Below the pieces are notes generated by a model. The model was not told where the DNA came from. It was given only the letters and a program-made list of their open reading frames with translations, and did no database searches. A program made the translations under genes and the position numbers. Below are positions 17,461-24,993 of a stretch of DNA of 64,000 nt, in pieces. Source of the DNA: Cryptosporangium minutisporangium (GTDB taxonomy: Bacteria > Actinomycetota > Actinomycetes > Mycobacteriales > Cryptosporangiaceae); NCBI RefSeq assembly GCF_039536245.1, contig NZ_BAAAYN010000035.1, positions 1 through 64,000 on the forward strand. Reading direction: 5' to 3'. Position 1 is the first letter of the stretch. Each line of letters begins with the position of its first letter.

Positions 17461-17832
17461 ATCGGTCAGCTTGCGGGCGATGTCGGCGTAGTCCGCGCGC
17501 GGCGGCGCGAACACGTCGAGGTTGATGCAGGGCTCGGTGAGCGGCTGGATGTAGTGCTCGGCGCCGGCCGGCACCAGCAGCATCGAGCCGGCGGTCATCC
17601 GATGCGGAACGCCGTCGACGTAGTAGTCGGCCTCGCCGGCCAGGATCATCGCGAGCTGGTCGAAGTCGGCGTGCGAGTGCGGCCGGAGATCCATGCCGAC
17701 CGAGAGCGAGTGCCAGCAGAGCATGACCTCGTCGGTGCTATACACCCGGCGCCGCACGCCCGGCCGGATCACGTCCTCCGGGACATCGTCCCAGTTCACG
17801 ACCGTTCGGTAGAGCGCTTCGCTGAGCTTCAT
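17425..17832 (-). CDS. Cupin-domain protein
   Basis: The 135-residue protein is a single cupin barrel. The metal-binding motif is recognisable as RPHSHADFDQLAMILAGEAD (His, His and a glutamine/glutamate position). The second motif is GSMLLVPAGAEHYIQPL, with its His. Small cupins of this kind act as isomerases, dioxygenases or metabolite-binding regulators; the substrate cannot be told. Its ATG overlaps the TGA of the aldolase gene (ATGA), so it belongs to the catabolic operon. Confidence 0.8.
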   Translation of the reverse strand: MKLSEALYRTVVNWDDVPEDVIRPGVRRRVYSTDEVMLCWHSLSVGMDLRPHSHADFDQLAMILAGEADYYVDGVPHRMTAGSMLLVPAGAEHYIQPLTEPCINLDVFAPPRADYADIARKLTDEDNSAGPRGAS

Positions 17833-18653
17833 CGGGTTTCTCCCAGGGTCTTCCGCAGCGCGGCGGCGAGGAACTGCAGGTCGGAGCCGATCACCACGTA
17901 CCGGTCGCCGGCCGCCTCCGCGGCGGTGGCCGCGTCGGGGGTCGCACACCAGGAACCGGTGATGGTTCCGACCGCTCGGACTTCCCGGACGCGTTCGTCG
18001 AACGCCTCGGTGTTCCCGAGGCCCACGCTCACGGCGAGGTCGGTGACACCGAGGAACACGACGTCCAGGCCGCGGACGACGTCGGGCAGCGGGTCGTCGG
18101 TGGTGGCCGTTTCGATCTGGCCGACGAGGAGCGGCGGGTCGTTTCGCTCGGCGGCCAGGTAGTCGGCGAGCGGAACGCCGCTGTAGTTCGCGCCGGGGTG
18201 GGCGAGCGAGATGCTGCGGGCACCGTCCGGGGCGTAGCGTGTGGCGGCGATCAGCGCCGCGGTCTCGGCGGCGGAGCGGAGCGTGGAGAGCTGGACGCCG
18301 GCCGCGCCCGCTTCGAGCAGCCGGTTGATCAGCCCGGAGTCGACGGCCGGGATCCGCACCAGCGCGGGCAGTCCGAGCGCGGCGGCCCGGCTGACCGCGC
18401 GGCGGGCCTGCTCCTCGGAGAGCTGCGAGTGCTCCAGGTCCACCACCACGAAGTCCGCCCCTGCCGCTTTCGCGAGGTCGACGGGCTCCTCCCCGGCGAG
18501 CTTCAGAAAGGTCCCGCGCACGCGCTCGCCCGCGGCGAGGGCGGCACGCAAGCCCGAGCGCGCGGGCATCCGCGGAACGATGTCGCGGGAGGCTCGTGTG
18601 GGCGAGCTTTCCGCCACATCATTCGGCGGGTCGGCTGCGGTGGGGCCGAGCAT
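17829..18653 (-). CDS. HpcH/HpaI-family aldolase
   Basis: The protein belongs to the class II pyruvate aldolase family that cleaves 4-hydroxy-2-oxo acids to pyruvate plus an aldehyde, the final step of many aromatic meta-cleavage pathways. Family motifs are RVRGTFLKLAGEEPVDLAKA, DFVVVDLEHSQLS (metal-site Asp and Glu), the conserved ALVRIPAVD, and LLEAGAAGVQLSTL. I took the ATG that overlaps the reductase stop (TGATG), giving 274 residues. An internal ATG at 18569 gives the usual family N-terminus and is a serious alternative. In context it would release pyruvate from the ring-cleavage product. Confidence 0.85.
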   Translation of the reverse strand: MLGPTAADPPNDVAESSPTRASRDIVPRMPARSGLRAALAAGERVRGTFLKLAGEEPVDLAKAAGADFVVVDLEHSQLSEEQARRAVSRAAALGLPALVRIPAVDSGLINRLLEAGAAGVQLSTLRSAAETAALIAATRYAPDGARSISLAHPGANYSGVPLADYLAAERNDPPLLVGQIETATTDDPLPDVVRGLDVVFLGVTDLAVSVGLGNTEAFDERVREVRAVGTITGSWCATPDAATAAEAAGDRYVVIGSDLQFLAAALRKTLGETR

Positions 18654-19651
18654 CACGCCACCGCGTCGGAACTGTGGCCGGGGGTGGTCTTCCACGCCGC
18701 GTTCACCAGCGGTGCGATGTGGTTGATCGCTGTCGCGGCCTCACCGAAGCCGACCGAGATGAGCGCGACCTTGCCGTCGTACATCGCGATGTCCCCGGCC
18801 GCGAAGACCCGCGGAAGGTTCGTCCGCTGCGCGCGATCGACGAGGATCCGGCGCCGCTTGATCTCCATGCCCCAGTCGGCCATCGGGCCCAGGTCGGTGA
18901 GGAACCCGATCGCCGCGACGATCGTCTGCACGTCCCGGGAGACGGTCTCCTTGGTCTCGACGTGCTCCAGCGTGAGCGACTCGACCGCCGCGGAGCCGGA
19001 GACCTCGACCACCTCGTACGGGGTGACCAGCTCGACCGAGGACTCGCGCAGTCTCTCCACGCTCTTCTCGTGCGCCCGGAACGCGTCCCGGCGGTGCACC
19101 AGCGCGACGCTGTTCGCCAGCGGCTCCAGCGCCAGCGCCCAGTCGACCGCCGAGTCGCCACCGCCCACCACGACCACGTCGTGCCCGGCCAGGTCGTTCA
19201 GCCGCGGCACGAAGTACCGCAGGCCACGCCCCGCGAAGTGACCACCAGCGGGCAACTCCTTGGGCTCGAACGTGCCCATGCCGCCGGCGATCAGGACCGC
19301 ACGCGCGTGCACGGTGACGCCGGGATCGCCCGGCGTGCTCGCAACTGCGTCCACGGTGACGCCGTCGTCGCGGACCTCGATCGACGTCGCCCGTTGCTCC
19401 AGCAGGAACGTCGGCTTCGATTGCTGGGCCTGCGCGCACAGCGCGTCGACCAGGTCCTGGCCCCGCACGGCCGGGAACCCCGCGACGTCGTAGATGTTCT
19501 TCTCCGGGTACAGAGCGGCGAGCTGCCCGCCGACCTCGGGCAGCGAGTCCATCACCGCGACCGACATCCCGCGGAACCCGGCGTAGTACGCGCCGTAGAG
19601 CCCTACCGGACCGGCGCCGATGATCAGGACATCGACCTCTACTTGGTCCAC
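18653..19651 (-). CDS. Ferredoxin/flavodoxin-NADP+ reductase (thioredoxin-reductase-like)
   Basis: The 332-residue flavoprotein has an N-terminal FAD-binding GxGxxG (IIGAGPVGLYGAYYAGFRGM), the MDSLPEVGGQLAALYPEK segment and an internal NADPH-binding VVVVGGGDSAVDWALAL. It lacks the CxxC redox pair of thioredoxin reductase, which identifies the YumC-type ferredoxin-NADP+ reductase. Its GTG start overlaps the end of the ferredoxin gene by 13 bases. The pair most likely supplies electrons to the Rieske oxygenase encoded in the same run of genes. Confidence 0.9.
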   Translation of the reverse strand: MDQVEVDVLIIGAGPVGLYGAYYAGFRGMSVAVMDSLPEVGGQLAALYPEKNIYDVAGFPAVRGQDLVDALCAQAQQSKPTFLLEQRATSIEVRDDGVTVDAVASTPGDPGVTVHARAVLIAGGMGTFEPKELPAGGHFAGRGLRYFVPRLNDLAGHDVVVVGGGDSAVDWALALEPLANSVALVHRRDAFRAHEKSVERLRESSVELVTPYEVVEVSGSAAVESLTLEHVETKETVSRDVQTIVAAIGFLTDLGPMADWGMEIKRRRILVDRAQRTNLPRVFAAGDIAMYDGKVALISVGFGEAATAINHIAPLVNAAWKTTPGHSSDAVA

Positions 19652-19956
19652 GACGCCACCTCCTCGTGGTCGGCCGGGAGCGGCGGCACCTTCCGCGCGC
19701 CACCCGGCGAACCGAGCCCGAGCGTGACGAACACCGTCTCGTTGATCGTGGCGAACTGCTCCTTGTCCCCCGGCAGGTCGTCCTCGTGGTAGATCGAGAC
19801 GACCGGGCAGGCGGGCTCGCAGCGACCGCAGTCGACGCACTCCTCCGGGTTGATGTACATCATCCGCGGACCGGGGTAGATGCAGTCGACCGGGCACTCC
19901 TCGATGCAGGAGCGGTCTTGGACGTCGATGCAGGCATCGGTGACGACGTAGGCCAT
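19639..19956 (-). CDS. 7Fe ([3Fe-4S][4Fe-4S]) ferredoxin
   Basis: The 105-residue protein has the bacterial 7Fe ferredoxin pattern. C9, C17, C21 and C25 lie in ACIDVQDRSCIEECPVDC; C40, C43, C46 and C50 lie in CVDCGRCEPACP. The position normally occupied by Cys12 is Val, as usual when the first cluster is 3Fe-4S. It is encoded directly before its reductase. It is the probable electron carrier between that reductase and the Rieske oxygenase, although generic FdxA roles are possible. Confidence 0.92.
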   Translation of the reverse strand: MAYVVTDACIDVQDRSCIEECPVDCIYPGPRMMYINPEECVDCGRCEPACPVVSIYHEDDLPGDKEQFATINETVFVTLGLGSPGGARKVPPLPADHEEVASWTK

Positions 19957-19975
19957 GGGGTGCTGCCTAACTAGC

Positions 19976-21148
19976 TCAGGCCGAGGTGGCGTTGCCGCGC
20001 CACTCGGTCAGTTCCTGGGACACGCCGTGCACGAACACCGCGGCGGGCTCGAGCCGGGGCGCCTCGATCGTGTTGCCGGCCGCGTCCGGAAGGACCGCGG
20101 TACCGGCTTCCTTCAGCACGGTGACGTGCGCGGGTCCGCCGACGGTCAGCGAGCCGTACCCCTCGGCGTCCAGGCCGAGCAGCTTGGCCGGGGCGGTGGT
20201 GACCCTGGGCAGGATCTCCGACATCGGCACGCCCAGCGCGAGGAACTTCGACATCGACGTCACCAGGTCGAACACCGGGCCGCGCCAGTTGCGGGCGGAC
20301 GTGTCGGAGCTGAGCACGTCCGGCAGGAAGCCCTCCGCGATCGCGGGCTTCGCGACCTCGAACGAGAGGTTGCTGCGGCCGTGCGCCGAGTCGTAGAGGA
20401 CGCCGCGCTCGCGGGCCTTGTACACCTCACGGAGCACGGCGCCGTTCTCGTCGAGGATGCCGTTCTCCTTGCCGGTGTAGCAGTGGGCGATGATGTCGCC
20501 GGGGCGCAGCCGGTCGAGGATCTCCGGCAGCGTCAGCGCGGTCTCGCCGATGTGGACCATCACCGGCAGGCCGGCCTGCTCGCCGAGCGCGATGGCCTTC
20601 TCCAGCAGCGGCACGATCCGGTCGCCCAGCACGTCCTCGGAGAGCCGGATCTTGAAGCCGCGGACGACGTCCGGGTTCTCGGCGGCGGTGGCGAGCGCGT
20701 CCTCGACGTTGAACGTGTCGGGGTTGAGCAGCTCGCCGTAGCGGAAGTCGATCAGGCCGAGCACCGAGACGTTGAGGAAGTTGACGATCCGCATGACGGT
20801 CGGCTCGACCACCAGCGTGCGGAACGCGGGGAACGTGGAGGCACCGGCGGTACCGGCGTCCGCGGCGGCGACGACGCCCCGGCGCAGGTGGGCCTCGTCC
20901 TGCGGAGCGCCCACCTTCGAGACCTTGTGGAAGATGTGCGTGTGCCCCTCGACCAGGCCGGGCAGCACGGATGCGCCGGTCACGTCGACGATCTGGGCGG
21001 TCGCCGCGGCCTCGCTGTCGGCCAGGCCGGTGCCGATCGCGGCGATCTTGCCGTCGGCGATCGCGAGGTCGGCGACCTCGTTGCGCCCGGAGGCCGAGTC
21101 GAGCACGGTGCCGCCGCGCAGCACGGTGTCGTAGCGAGCTTCAGACAT
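19976..21148 (-). CDS. Amidohydrolase/deacetylase-family metallohydrolase
   Basis: The 390-residue enzyme starts at the ATG preceded by GGAGGTCTCC. It is a TIM-barrel amidohydrolase. Metal-binding HTH occurs in LPGLVEGHTHIF, with further ligands likely in VMVHIGET and IIAHCYTGKE and the catalytic Asp in LSSDTSARNW. The initial LRGGTVLDSASGRNEVADLA is the beta-sandwich of dihydroorotase-like proteins. Members hydrolyse cyclic amides, imides or N-acyl groups. In this operon it could open or deacylate a nitrogen-containing aromatic or its product, but the substrate is not predictable. Confidence 0.85.
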   Translation of the reverse strand: MSEARYDTVLRGGTVLDSASGRNEVADLAIADGKIAAIGTGLADSEAAATAQIVDVTGASVLPGLVEGHTHIFHKVSKVGAPQDEAHLRRGVVAAADAGTAGASTFPAFRTLVVEPTVMRIVNFLNVSVLGLIDFRYGELLNPDTFNVEDALATAAENPDVVRGFKIRLSEDVLGDRIVPLLEKAIALGEQAGLPVMVHIGETALTLPEILDRLRPGDIIAHCYTGKENGILDENGAVLREVYKARERGVLYDSAHGRSNLSFEVAKPAIAEGFLPDVLSSDTSARNWRGPVFDLVTSMSKFLALGVPMSEILPRVTTAPAKLLGLDAEGYGSLTVGGPAHVTVLKEAGTAVLPDAAGNTIEAPRLEPAAVFVHGVSQELTEWRGNATSA

Positions 21149-21211
21149 GGAGACCTCCACGGGGCGGGTCCCGCGGCGGGATCCCGGAACTGGGGATGGG
21201 GCTGAGGAATT

Positions 21212-22030
21212 TCAGGCGACGGTGTTCACGAGCGGCACCAGGCCGCCGACCGCGATCGTCACTTCCTGGCCGGGGCGCAGGTAGTCGTTCAAGTCCTGCC
21301 CGGTGCCGGGCGGCGTGCCGGTGAGGACGACGTCCCCGGGTTCCAGCCGCACGTAGCGGGAGAGCCAGGACAACAGGTCGGGCACCTCGAAGATCAGGTC
21401 GGCGGTCGTGCTGTTCTGCCGCTGCTCGCCGTCCACCCACGAGGCCACCGGGATCGCGTTCGGGTCGTTCAGATCGCTGATCGGGACCATCGTGGGGCCG
21501 AGGGGCGCGCAGCCCGGGAAGCCCTTCGCCAGCGTCGGGGTGCCGGTCGCCTTCATGACGTCTCGCGCGGTGGTGTCGTTCGCGGCGAGGACGCCGGCGA
21601 CCGCGTCCCAGACGTCCTCGGGCCGCGCGTCCGAGAGCGGGCGACCGAGCACGACGCCGACCTCCGCTTCGTAGTCGAACTGCGTGGTGAGGTCGGTCGG
21701 GATCCGCAGGGTCGCGCGGTGGGCGGCGAGGGCGGTGGCCGGCTTCAGGAACAGGATCGGCTCAGTGGGAACCGGCCGCCCGGTGAGTGCCGCTTTGCCG
21801 TGGTAGTTGAGCCCGACGCCCCAGACCGTGGTGTCCAGTCCTAACGGCGGGACGACGACCTCGTCCAGCTGGGTCTTGGGCAGTCGGCGCGTGACCGGCG
21901 CCTGCTCGACCTCGGCCAGCGTCCGGCCGGCTTTCAGCAGCCACCGCAGGTTGGGGAACGGCAGGTCGACGACGGCCAGCTCGTCGCCCTCGACCCGGGC
22001 GATGCCGTAGCGGGTGACGAGCGTTTCCAT
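21212..22030 (-). CDS. Fumarylacetoacetate hydrolase (FAH)-family protein
   Basis: The 272-residue protein has the FAH catalytic core. Conserved elements are TVWGVGLNYHGKA, EPILFLKPATAL, the metal-binding FDYEAEVGVVLG (E-x-E), NDTTARDVMKATG, LAKGFPGCAPLGP and the C-terminal LEPGDVVLTGTPPGTG. The family hydrolyses or decarboxylates beta-diketo acids and oxalocrotonate-type intermediates of ring cleavage. It fits after the extradiol dioxygenase and before the HpcH/HpaI aldolase. A candidate regulatory motif shared with other promoters of the island lies just upstream, so it may begin its own transcript. Confidence 0.88.
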   Translation of the reverse strand: METLVTRYGIARVEGDELAVVDLPFPNLRWLLKAGRTLAEVEQAPVTRRLPKTQLDEVVVPPLGLDTTVWGVGLNYHGKAALTGRPVPTEPILFLKPATALAAHRATLRIPTDLTTQFDYEAEVGVVLGRPLSDARPEDVWDAVAGVLAANDTTARDVMKATGTPTLAKGFPGCAPLGPTMVPISDLNDPNAIPVASWVDGEQRQNSTTADLIFEVPDLLSWLSRYVRLEPGDVVLTGTPPGTGQDLNDYLRPGQEVTIAVGGLVPLVNTVA

Positions 22031-22040
22031 GCCATCGATC

Positions 22041-22093
22041 TTCAGATGCGAGATCTCATCATGTCAAGTGAGACGGCGCATCTCATCGTGAGA
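22041..22093. promoter_or_regulatory. Candidate IclR-regulon operator upstream of the FAH gene
   Basis: The segment contains TGCGAGATCTCATCATG followed by GTGAGACGGCG (22068-22078) and CATCTCATCGTGAGAC. The 11-mer fits the core GYGAGAYGGCR that recurs upstream of three other promoters in this window. The site overlaps the stop codon of the M20-like gene and ends close to the FAH start. Confidence 0.5.
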
Positions 22094-23255
22094 CAAGAAT
22101 CCGCTCGTAGACCCGACACCAGCGGGCGAGCTCGGACACGGAGAACGTGTCGACGCGGGGATCGCCGGTGTTCGGGGCCGGACGGGGACCGAGGCGGGCG
22201 GTGGGCACGCCTGCGGCCCGGAACGCGACGCCGTCGGTGGAGCCCGTCCAGCCCGATATCGGTGGTGCTGAGTACCCAGGAGTGTGGGGGTGGAACTCGG
22301 ACGAATAGGCGTCGCACGCTACCCGGACGATCGGTGCGTCCGCGGGCGTCCCGGGGCCGTCACCGAGCAGGAGCTCATCCACGCTGACGCCGTCGAAGCC
22401 GCTCAGCGCCGCCCGCAGCGAGGCCGCGGCAGCCCCTGGCTCCACCGGCCCGGGCAGCACGAGGTAGCAGTGGAGCTCGAGCGCGGCCGGCGCGAGATCG
22501 GGCTTCTCCGGCGACCCCGCACGCAGCGCCCCGAGCCCGAACGACGCCCCGTCCTGCCGCGACGGGTCGACGCGAAGCGCCTGCTGCGTAGCGTCCGCCA
22601 CGTAGTTCGAACCCCAGGACTGAACGGCGGCGAGCAGTGCACCGGCCTGCGACAGCAGGCCGCCCGGAGGGCGCAGCAGGCCCGGCAGCATCAGCGGCCC
22701 CCAGCCCGCTTCGAGCCGGATCCGGAGGTAGAGCGCGGCCGGCTCCTGCCGCAGCACGCCCGGCGGGCCGCCCTTCGCGACGACGGCGGCGCGCGGGCGG
22801 GGAAACGCCGTCAGGTACTCGGTGACGCCGGTGTCGTGCACACCCCACCGATGGGTCCCTCGGGCGGCCAGCAGGAGGTGCGCCGTGCCGCTGGCCTGCT
22901 CGGCGGCGCGCGCGAACGCGACGCCGGCCGCCGCCGCGGGCGCCTTCGCGACGCCGAGCCCGAACCCGCTCACGGTGTCGCCCTCGTGCCGGTACGGCGG
23001 CACCGGATCGTCCCGGCCGGTGATCGCCGCGTCCATCGCTGGATCGCCGGTCAGCGACGTGTCCAGGTGGGAGTAGAGCACCACGTCGGCGGGGCCGTCG
23101 CCGGTCGTCGCCAGCACGCTCGCCGAGTCGCCGCCGAGCGGGCGTACCCGCCAGTCGATCGACGGCCAGCGCGACGACGCCCAGGCGGCGAACGCCTCGG
23201 CCAACGGGCGCTCACCACCGTGCGGGCTCGCGGTGCCGGCCAGTTCACCCAGCAC
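22083..23255 (-). CDS. M20-like (ArgE/DapE) peptidase homologue with altered metal site
   Basis: The 390-residue protein has an M20 layout: the first motif YSHLDTSLTG (H63, D65), a long dimerisation insert, and the C-terminal STDGVAFRAAGVPTARLGP. The second M20 motif, normally GxGxxDMK with the bridging metal Asp, reads GFGLGVAK (residues 97-104), so that Asp is Val102. The catalytic Glu-Glu pair after the following strand is replaced by Gly-Thr-His (ARGTHRWG, residues 131-138). A single-metal or non-catalytic role is therefore likely. The GTG start is 17 bases after the dioxygenase stop. It sits in the Rieske operon, where an intact M20 member would cleave an amide or acylated amino acid. 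Confidence 0.75.
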   Translation of the reverse strand: MLGELAGTASPHGGERPLAEAFAAWASSRWPSIDWRVRPLGGDSASVLATTGDGPADVVLYSHLDTSLTGDPAMDAAITGRDDPVPPYRHEGDTVSGFGLGVAKAPAAAAGVAFARAAEQASGTAHLLLAARGTHRWGVHDTGVTEYLTAFPRPRAAVVAKGGPPGVLRQEPAALYLRIRLEAGWGPLMLPGLLRPPGGLLSQAGALLAAVQSWGSNYVADATQQALRVDPSRQDGASFGLGALRAGSPEKPDLAPAALELHCYLVLPGPVEPGAAAASLRAALSGFDGVSVDELLLGDGPGTPADAPIVRVACDAYSSEFHPHTPGYSAPPISGWTGSTDGVAFRAAGVPTARLGPRPAPNTGDPRVDTFSVSELARWCRVYERILVSR

Positions 23256-23272
23256 CGCCAGAACGTCGTGCG

Positions 23273-24484
23273 TCAGAACCGCTCCCAGTCGTCCGCCGCC
23301 GCGCGCCAGACGTCGATGTTGCGCGGGTCGCCGCCCATCCGGCGGGCCTTGTGCGTCTCGTTCTGCTCCGGCGTGAAGACCCGGTGGCCGTCGCAGAGCT
23401 CGATCCGGGGACCGAAGCGGGCGTCATACAGGTAGAACGCGATCGAGTGCGACGCCGAGTGGTTCACGATGTCGGACGCGATCTCGGTGCCCTTGTAGAG
23501 CGCCCTCGCCCGGCCACGCATGACGTGGTCGAGGCTCTTCATCTTGAAGCAGAGGTGCGCCAGGTAGAACCGGTCGTCGCGGCGCAGCGCGAGCGAGTGG
23601 TGGTACCGGTTCTCCGACCGCAGGAACGACGAAGAGCCGCGGCCCGGCGTCATCACGTAGTCGGACGCCTGGAAGCCGAGCACGTTCAGGTAGAAGTGCT
23701 GCGACTCCTCGTAGTGGTCGGTCGAGAGGAACGGGTGCACGAGCTCCACCGGCCGGTACTCGAGCAGCGGCGGCTCGGCGTACTCGTAGAACTCCCAGCC
23801 GAACTCCAGCGTGAGGCCGTTCGGGTCCTTCGTCGCGAAGCCCCGGGTGCAGACCGACGCGGTGCGCTCGTGCAGCGGGAGGATCTCCGCGCCCTCAGCC
23901 CGGAGCCGCTTCTCCAGGTCGTCGAGGACCTCCTCGGACTCGACGCTCAAGCCGATCGCCAGCGTGTCGAATTCGGTGAGGCCCGGGTCGCTGACCAGCT
24001 CGATCGAGTACTGCTCGATGCCGGCCCTGAGTTGCGCGTACTCGGGTGTACGCGCCTCCACCTGGAGACCCACGTGGTACGTGTAGAACTCGATGGCTTC
24101 GTCCAGCGCGGGGGTGGCGAGGCGGGCGAACTGAATGCCGTACGGGCCGCGCGGGCGGTTGATCACTGGCTTCTCCGATCGGAACGGCGACGGCGCGGAG
24201 AGCGTGACGATGGTCTGCTTGTCGATCACCGGTCGCCACTTCTCGCGCACGAACGTCTCGTGCGATTCGCTGTTGAGATAGGACTTGAGATCGTCTTCGT
24301 CGTCGAACTCGATCGTGAACACGTGCGACATCGTGGTGTCGCGGCTGGAGATGTTCGGCCCGAGCACGAAGCTGCGCATCTGCGGGTACTGGCTCGGGAA
24401 CGTCTCCAGCTCGGCGAGGATCGCGTCGACGGTCTCGGCCGGCACCTCCGGCTTGAACCGGAACGCGAGGACATGCCTGATCAT
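23273..24484 (-). CDS. Dabb domain-extradiol ring-cleavage dioxygenase fusion
   Basis: The 403-residue protein has an unusual two-part structure. Residues 1-97 are a Dabb (stress-responsive A/B barrel) domain beginning MIRHVLAFRFKPEVPAETVD, with SHVFTIEFDDEDDL. Residues 115-400 are two VOC modules forming a type I extradiol dioxygenase. Aligned by motif to BphC, the iron ligands would be H250 (VHPFLST), H310 (YLAHLCF) and E362 (RIELCDG). The acid-base residues would be H296 (RYHHSLAL), H346 (HSASHSIAFY) and Y351. All six are present, so it should open a catechol-type ring next to the diol. It follows the oxygenase beta-subunit gene by 14 bases. The Dabb domain may bind a reactive intermediate; its role here is unknown. 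Confidence 0.88.
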   Translation of the reverse strand: MIRHVLAFRFKPEVPAETVDAILAELETFPSQYPQMRSFVLGPNISSRDTTMSHVFTIEFDDEDDLKSYLNSESHETFVREKWRPVIDKQTIVTLSAPSPFRSEKPVINRPRGPYGIQFARLATPALDEAIEFYTYHVGLQVEARTPEYAQLRAGIEQYSIELVSDPGLTEFDTLAIGLSVESEEVLDDLEKRLRAEGAEILPLHERTASVCTRGFATKDPNGLTLEFGWEFYEYAEPPLLEYRPVELVHPFLSTDHYEESQHFYLNVLGFQASDYVMTPGRGSSSFLRSENRYHHSLALRRDDRFYLAHLCFKMKSLDHVMRGRARALYKGTEIASDIVNHSASHSIAFYLYDARFGPRIELCDGHRVFTPEQNETHKARRMGGDPRNIDVWRAAADDWERF

Positions 24485-24498
24485 GAGACGGCCCCCTT

Positions 24499-24993
24499 CT
24501 ACAGGATGAAGCTGAGTCGGGCGCCCGGCTCGAGCAGCTCGTGCTCGAGGTACGCGCGGCGGTGGAGGAACTTCAGTTCGCCGTCCTCGTTCAGCGCCAC
24601 GTCGTGGTGGTAGCGCCCCACGTACGTGTGGTGGGTGTGGTCGCGGAACCGGTTGATCAGGAAGTTCGCCTTCAGCTCGATCCCGTCCTTGCCGCGGATC
24701 ACCCGGACGTTGGTCACCATCCGGTGCGTCCGCGAGTGCGGGTTCTCCGCGTGCGCCTTCCGGCTCTTCAGCCGCTTGACGCGTGCCTTGAGCAGGTCCC
24801 AGTCGTCGAGGACGAAGAAGCCACCGCCGGTGCGGTCCCAGCCCTGGTAGTCCGTGGTCGGCACCTCGAACGTGCCGCCCTCCTCGAACAGGGCGAGCCA
24901 GGCGTCGAGGTGCCACTCGTCGAGGAGCATGGCCTCCTGGTAGAGGAAGTCCTCGGCTTGTTCTCGCGTGACGGTCACCGTGGGGGCGCTCAT
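24499..24993 (-). CDS. Aromatic-ring-hydroxylating dioxygenase, beta (small) subunit
   Basis: The 164-residue protein has the cystatin/NTF2-like fold of ring-hydroxylating dioxygenase beta subunits. Family features include the N-terminal QAEDFLYQEAMLLDEWHLDA, WLALFEEGG and the mid-region SRTHRMVTNVRVI. It has a structural role, packing against the alpha trimer. Its ATG overlaps the TGA of the alpha-subunit gene (ATGA), so the two are translated in step, as expected for an alpha3beta3 enzyme. Confidence 0.92.
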   Translation of the reverse strand: MSAPTVTVTREQAEDFLYQEAMLLDEWHLDAWLALFEEGGTFEVPTTDYQGWDRTGGGFFVLDDWDLLKARVKRLKSRKAHAENPHSRTHRMVTNVRVIRGKDGIELKANFLINRFRDHTHHTYVGRYHHDVALNEDGELKFLHRRAYLEHELLEPGARLSFIL

